Shown piece by piece: positions 61,605-64,000 of a stretch of 64,000 bases of DNA (position 1 is its first letter; the number at the start of each line of letters is the position of its first letter). Both the position numbers and the translations under genes were made by a program. The stretch spans positions 124,001 through 188,000 of the forward strand of contig DATGLS010000008.1 in NCBI GenBank assembly GCA_035293985.1, given 5' to 3'. The notes beneath the pieces are model-generated. The model was not told the origin of the DNA. It ran no database searches and saw nothing but the letters and a program-made list of their open reading frames with translations. The stretch is from JAVDCA01 sp035293985. GTDB taxonomy: Bacteria > Pseudomonadota > Alphaproteobacteria > Rhizobiales > Xanthobacteraceae.

Positions 61605-62210
61605 ATGCGAAATCGGTTTGTGCTGGCAATGATCGCCATGTGGCCCGCGTTCGCCTGCGCGGAGCTGCCGCGCGGCTGTACACAGAAGGAGAATGCCGAG
61701 CTCGCCATCACGAGCTGCACCGAGTTCCTCGATGCGCATCCGGCCGACCGGCACGCGCAGTCGGTCGCCTATACGGTTCGCGGCAAGGCGCTGCGGCTCC
61801 TGCACCGGGATGGCGAGGCCATCGCCGATTTTGGCCGCGCGATCGAAGCCGATGGGGGTTGGCCGGGCCCGTATTATGAACGGGCGGTCGCGCTGTTCGC
61901 AGCGCACGAAACCGCGAAGGCGATCGCGGACTACACGCGCGTGCTCGAGCTCGAGCCCAGGGACGGCGTCTATGTCTTTCGCGCCGTCGCTTACGCCGAG
62001 CTCAACGATGCGAGCCATATGCTCGCCGACCTGCAGAAGGCGATCGACATGAACCCGCGCAACACGTTTGCGCTCGACATGTTGGCTGGATATTACGAGC
62101 ACCACGGCGACCGCGCGCGCGCCGCGGCCGAATATCGCAAGATCCTCGCGCTCCAGCCGGGAAACAAGCGCGTGCTCGAAAGGCTCAAGAGCCTGGAGGC
62201 GACGCCCTGA
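61605..62210 (+). CDS. Secreted TPR protein
   Basis: 201 residues, signal peptide MRNRFVLAMIAMWPAFACA, then two N-terminal cysteines and four TPR-like units (SVAYTVRGKALRLLHRDGEA; PYYERAVALFAAHETAKA; VFRAVAYAELNDASHML; MLAGYYEHHGDRARAA). AGGAGGATCGAGGC precedes the ATG. Last gene of the serpin operon, related in plan to the TPR protein at 41726. Confidence 0.85.
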   Translation: MRNRFVLAMIAMWPAFACAELPRGCTQKENAELAITSCTEFLDAHPADRHAQSVAYTVRGKALRLLHRDGEAIADFGRAIEADGGWPGPYYERAVALFAAHETAKAIADYTRVLELEPRDGVYVFRAVAYAELNDASHMLADLQKAIDMNPRNTFALDMLAGYYEHHGDRARAAAEYRKILALQPGNKRVLERLKSLEATP

Positions 62211-62257
62211 CTTGCGCCGGGAGGAGAGAGCCGTCCCCTGACGGGGGCGAGCAACTT

Positions 62258-62307
62258 GGCCATCGCTGGGGCGCCAGGATTCGAACCTGGGAATGGCGGA
62301 ATCAAAA
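62258..62307 (-). repeat. att-like direct repeat (right copy) in tRNA-Gln
   Basis: 50 bases identical to 39016-39065, covering tRNA-Gln from the anticodon loop to its 3' end plus 8 bases downstream. Confidence 0.9.
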
Positions 62308-62337
62308 TCCGCTGCCTTACCACTTGGCTACGCCCCA
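62266..62337 (-). tRNA. tRNA-Gln (TTG)
   Basis: 72 bases forming a full cloverleaf: acceptor TGGGGCG/CGCCCCA with discriminator G, anticodon stem GCGGA/TCCGC around TTTTGAT (anticodon TTG), and T-arm CCAGG-TTCGAAT-CCTGG. CCA is not encoded. Its 3' end faces the island. Confidence 0.95.
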
Positions 62338-62861
62338 TTGCGCGGGCGGACCATACTGGCGCGGAGGCGGCGGGGCAAACGGGTTCGCCGCCGGAGTCGC
62401 CGCCAGTTCGCCAAGCCGGCCGCGGCTGCAGTTACATCTATATTGATCGGGCGCAACTCGACGCGTGCACATTTTGTTCTTGGCGGCACGCGTCATCCAC
62501 GATTAAGTGTGCGAGCTGCCGCGATGACGGCGATTACTGCCGATGGTCAGCGTGCCGGCCCGGAACGCGTAGGACCATGCGATAGCCGAGAAACTCATGA
62601 GCCCGCCGCCCTCGTCTAAAGATTGCACTACATATCAGTACAACCATTTTTCGATTTGGCGATTTGGCAGAACGAACTCGAAAAAGGGCAGCAATTTCAA
62701 CGGTGGGCCCCACCGCGGTCACGGATGCGGAACCGACCAGGATGGCGGCAGGTTGCGCGAGCCACAGCGCCGCGCCGCCCCGGCATTTTTCCAGAACTCC
62801 AGAACGAACCCAACTGGGATAACAGCAACAATCTCATCATCTTGAAACCCGGTCCTGCCAC
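62338..62861. other. 524-base intergenic region
   Basis: Between tRNA-Gln and the acyl-CoA dehydrogenase gene. Less GC-rich than its surroundings (for example CCATTTTTCGATTTGGCGATT). No supported gene, and no further att copy seen. Should hold promoters of the tRNA and of the 62862 gene. Confidence 0.5.
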
Positions 62862-64000
62862 ATGACCTACCGCGCCCCGGTTGCCGACATCGCCTTCGCG
62901 TTGCGTCACGCCGCCCGCTTCACGCAGGCCCGGAAGGCCGGCATCTATGACCTCGACGACGAGACCCTAGACGCCGTGCTGGAGGAGGCCGGCAAGTTCG
63001 CGACCGACGTGATCGCGCCGCTCGATCGGGTCGGCGACCTGCACGGCACGCCGTTCAAGGATGGCGTCGTCACCACCCCGCCCGGCTGGAAGGAGGCCTA
63101 CACGTCGTGGGCGGCGGCCGGCTGGAACGGGCTCGCCTCGCCCGAGCAATGGGGGGGCCAGGGCCTGCCGGCGGCCGTCAATGCGGCCTGCGTCGAGATG
63201 TGGAACTCGGCCTCGATGGCGTTCGGCATCGGGCCGGTGCTGACCATGGCAGCCATCAATGCGCTCGCGCAGCACGGCAGCGAGGCGCTCAAGCAGCAAT
63301 ATCTGGCCAAGCTGGTCTCGGGCGAATGGATGGGCACCATGCAGCTCACCGAGCCGCAGGCCGGCTCGGACGTCGGCGCGCTGCGCAGCAAGGCCGAGCG
63401 CGCGAGCGACGGCAGCTATCGCATCAGCGGAGCCAAGATCTTCATCACCTACGGCGAGCACGATCTCACCGACAACATCATCCATTTCGTGCTGGCGCGG
63501 CTCCCCGACGCGCCGCCCGGCACGCGCGGCATCTCGCTGTTCCTCGTTCCGAAGTTTCTGCTCAACGCCGACGGTTCGCTCGGCGCGCGCAACGACGTGC
63601 GCGCCCATTCGGTCGAGCACAAGCTCGGCATTCATGCCTCGCCCACCTGCACCATGGTCTATGGCGACAATGGCGGCGCCACCGGCTGGCTGGTCGGCGA
63701 AGAAAACCGCGGCATGGCCTGCATGTTCACGATGATGAACGAGGCGCGGCTTGCGGTCGGCCTGCAGGGCGTGGCGATCGCCGAGACCGCGACGCAGCGG
63801 GCGATCGCCTATGCGCGCGAGCGCCGGCAAGGACAAGTTCGTGGCCGCGGGGCCGGCACGCCGGCGACGCAGCCCTCGCCGATCATCGCCCACCCGGACG
63901 TGCGGCGCATGCTGATGAGCATGCGCGGCCTCACGCGGGCGGCGCGTGCGATCTGCTACGCGACCGCGGTCGCGATCGACCGCAGCCACAAGGCTGCCGA
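62862..64000 (+). CDS. Acyl-CoA dehydrogenase (3' end outside window)
   Basis: The frame runs from ATG 62862 to the window end, 379 codons. It starts MTYRAPVADIAFALRHAARF and shows GLASPEQWGGQGLP, the FAD-binding MQLTEPQAGSDVGALRSKA, ISGAKIFITYGEHDL, and HKLGIHASPTCTM. This is the long FadE-like type (about 590 residues), oxidising acyl-CoA to enoyl-CoA. It lies outside the putative island. Confidence 0.92.
   Translation, partial: MTYRAPVADIAFALRHAARFTQARKAGIYDLDDETLDAVLEEAGKFATDVIAPLDRVGDLHGTPFKDGVVTTPPGWKEAYTSWAAAGWNGLASPEQWGGQGLPAAVNAACVEMWNSASMAFGIGPVLTMAAINALAQHGSEALKQQYLAKLVSGEWMGTMQLTEPQAGSDVGALRSKAERASDGSYRISGAKIFITYGEHDLTDNIIHFVLARLPDAPPGTRGISLFLVPKFLLNADGSLGARNDVRAHSVEHKLGIHASPTCTMVYGDNGGATGWLVGEENRGMACMFTMMNEARLAVGLQGVAIAETATQRAIAYARERRQGQVRGRGAGTPATQPSPIIAHPDVRRMLMSMRGLTRAARAICYATAVAIDRSHKAA

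Larger units (their letters stand above)
39016..62307. mobile_element. Putative tRNA-Gln-associated genomic island (~23 kb)
   Basis: Bounded by perfect 50-bp direct repeats, 39016-39065 and 62258-62307. The right copy is the 3' part of an intact tRNA-Gln whose 3' end faces the interval, as after site-specific integration. The left end carries truncated, less GC-rich fragments. No integrase, transposase or transfer gene is visible inside, so the element would be immobile or use an outside integrase. Cargo is mostly secreted proteins and their regulators. Confidence 0.55.

Noticed and set aside
39016..62307. Integrase, transposase or plasmid-transfer genes inside the island
   Set aside because: None recognised among the supported genes; reported as absent rather than inferred.
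62597..62865. Two overlapping ~80-codon frames before the acyl-CoA dehydrogenase
   Set aside because: Both read as non-protein-like sequence in different frames; no start signal.
1..64000. CRISPR array
   Set aside because: No regularly spaced direct repeats with unique spacers seen; tandem repeats here are in-frame coding repeats.

Overview
The window is GC-rich, densely coded DNA of an alphaproteobacterium, most likely of the Hyphomicrobiales (Bradyrhizobiaceae/Xanthobacteraceae type). This rests on gene content: a CHASE2 adenylate cyclase beside a FecR-domain barrel protein, a hopanoid-type phosphorylase, Bug/TctC binding proteins, a SARP-like/TPR regulator, a stand-alone KaiC with a hybrid kinase, and a REP-like intergenic palindrome. 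No taxon could be confirmed without a search.

Layout. 1-5.3 kb: cyclase, FecR barrel protein, a repeat-containing secreted protein and a Crp/Fnr regulator. 5.4-14.7 kb: amine or amino-acid module, with an RpiR regulator, livKHMGF transporter, class III aminotransferase, and a Tat-exported FAD amine oxidase overlapping a cytochrome c. 14.8-18.3 kb: sulfate assimilation, with cysD, an unusual single gene fusing CysN to an APS/PAPS reductase (CysH), and a truncated siroheme-synthase-like gene across a divergent promoter. 18.4-22.5 kb: miscellaneous small genes, HpnG-like phosphorylase, DoxX-like and DUF900-type proteins. 22.5-29.9 kb: subtilisin-like protease translationally coupled to a PAP2/haloperoxidase-like protein with a (GGV)n leader, a SARP/TPR regulator, and a two-domain lysin. 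30-39 kb: Old Yellow Enzyme, cupin, duplicated alpha-beta-barrel protein, hybrid histidine kinase with double-domain KaiC, a broken alpha/beta hydrolase and a Bug protein.

39.0-62.3 kb is bounded by a perfect 50-bp direct repeat. The right copy is the 3' part of an intact tRNA-Gln; the left copy is a tRNA fragment. This is the classical footprint of a tRNA-integrated genomic island of about 23 kb. No integrase is visible. The left end is a graveyard: a toxin tail with a candidate immunity gene, a truncated TctC gene and an amidohydrolase fragment. The rest encodes mostly exported proteins: small secreted peptides, a very large cysteine-rich protein, a twin-CX3C protein, a DsbA-like thiol oxidoreductase, a Cys/Pro-rich protein, a TauE/SafE permease, a serpin with a cysteine-rich insertion, an M13 metallopeptidase and TPR proteins. 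It also has its own adenylate cyclase, LuxR regulator and Crp-type regulator.

The most interesting signal is regulatory. Nine palindromes of the form GTGA-N6-TCAC lie 63-110 bases before start codons. Eight are inside the island and one is at 4522, beside the first Crp gene. In seven of the nine a second element, CGAC, follows exactly 20-21 bases downstream. Both Crp-type proteins keep the RExxxR recognition-helix pattern that reads GTGA in E. coli CRP and a cAMP-type phosphate-binding cassette, and each lies near a class III cyclase. I infer a cAMP-Crp-controlled regulon of exported, partly disulfide-rich proteins, protease inhibitor and protease, carried mainly on one island.
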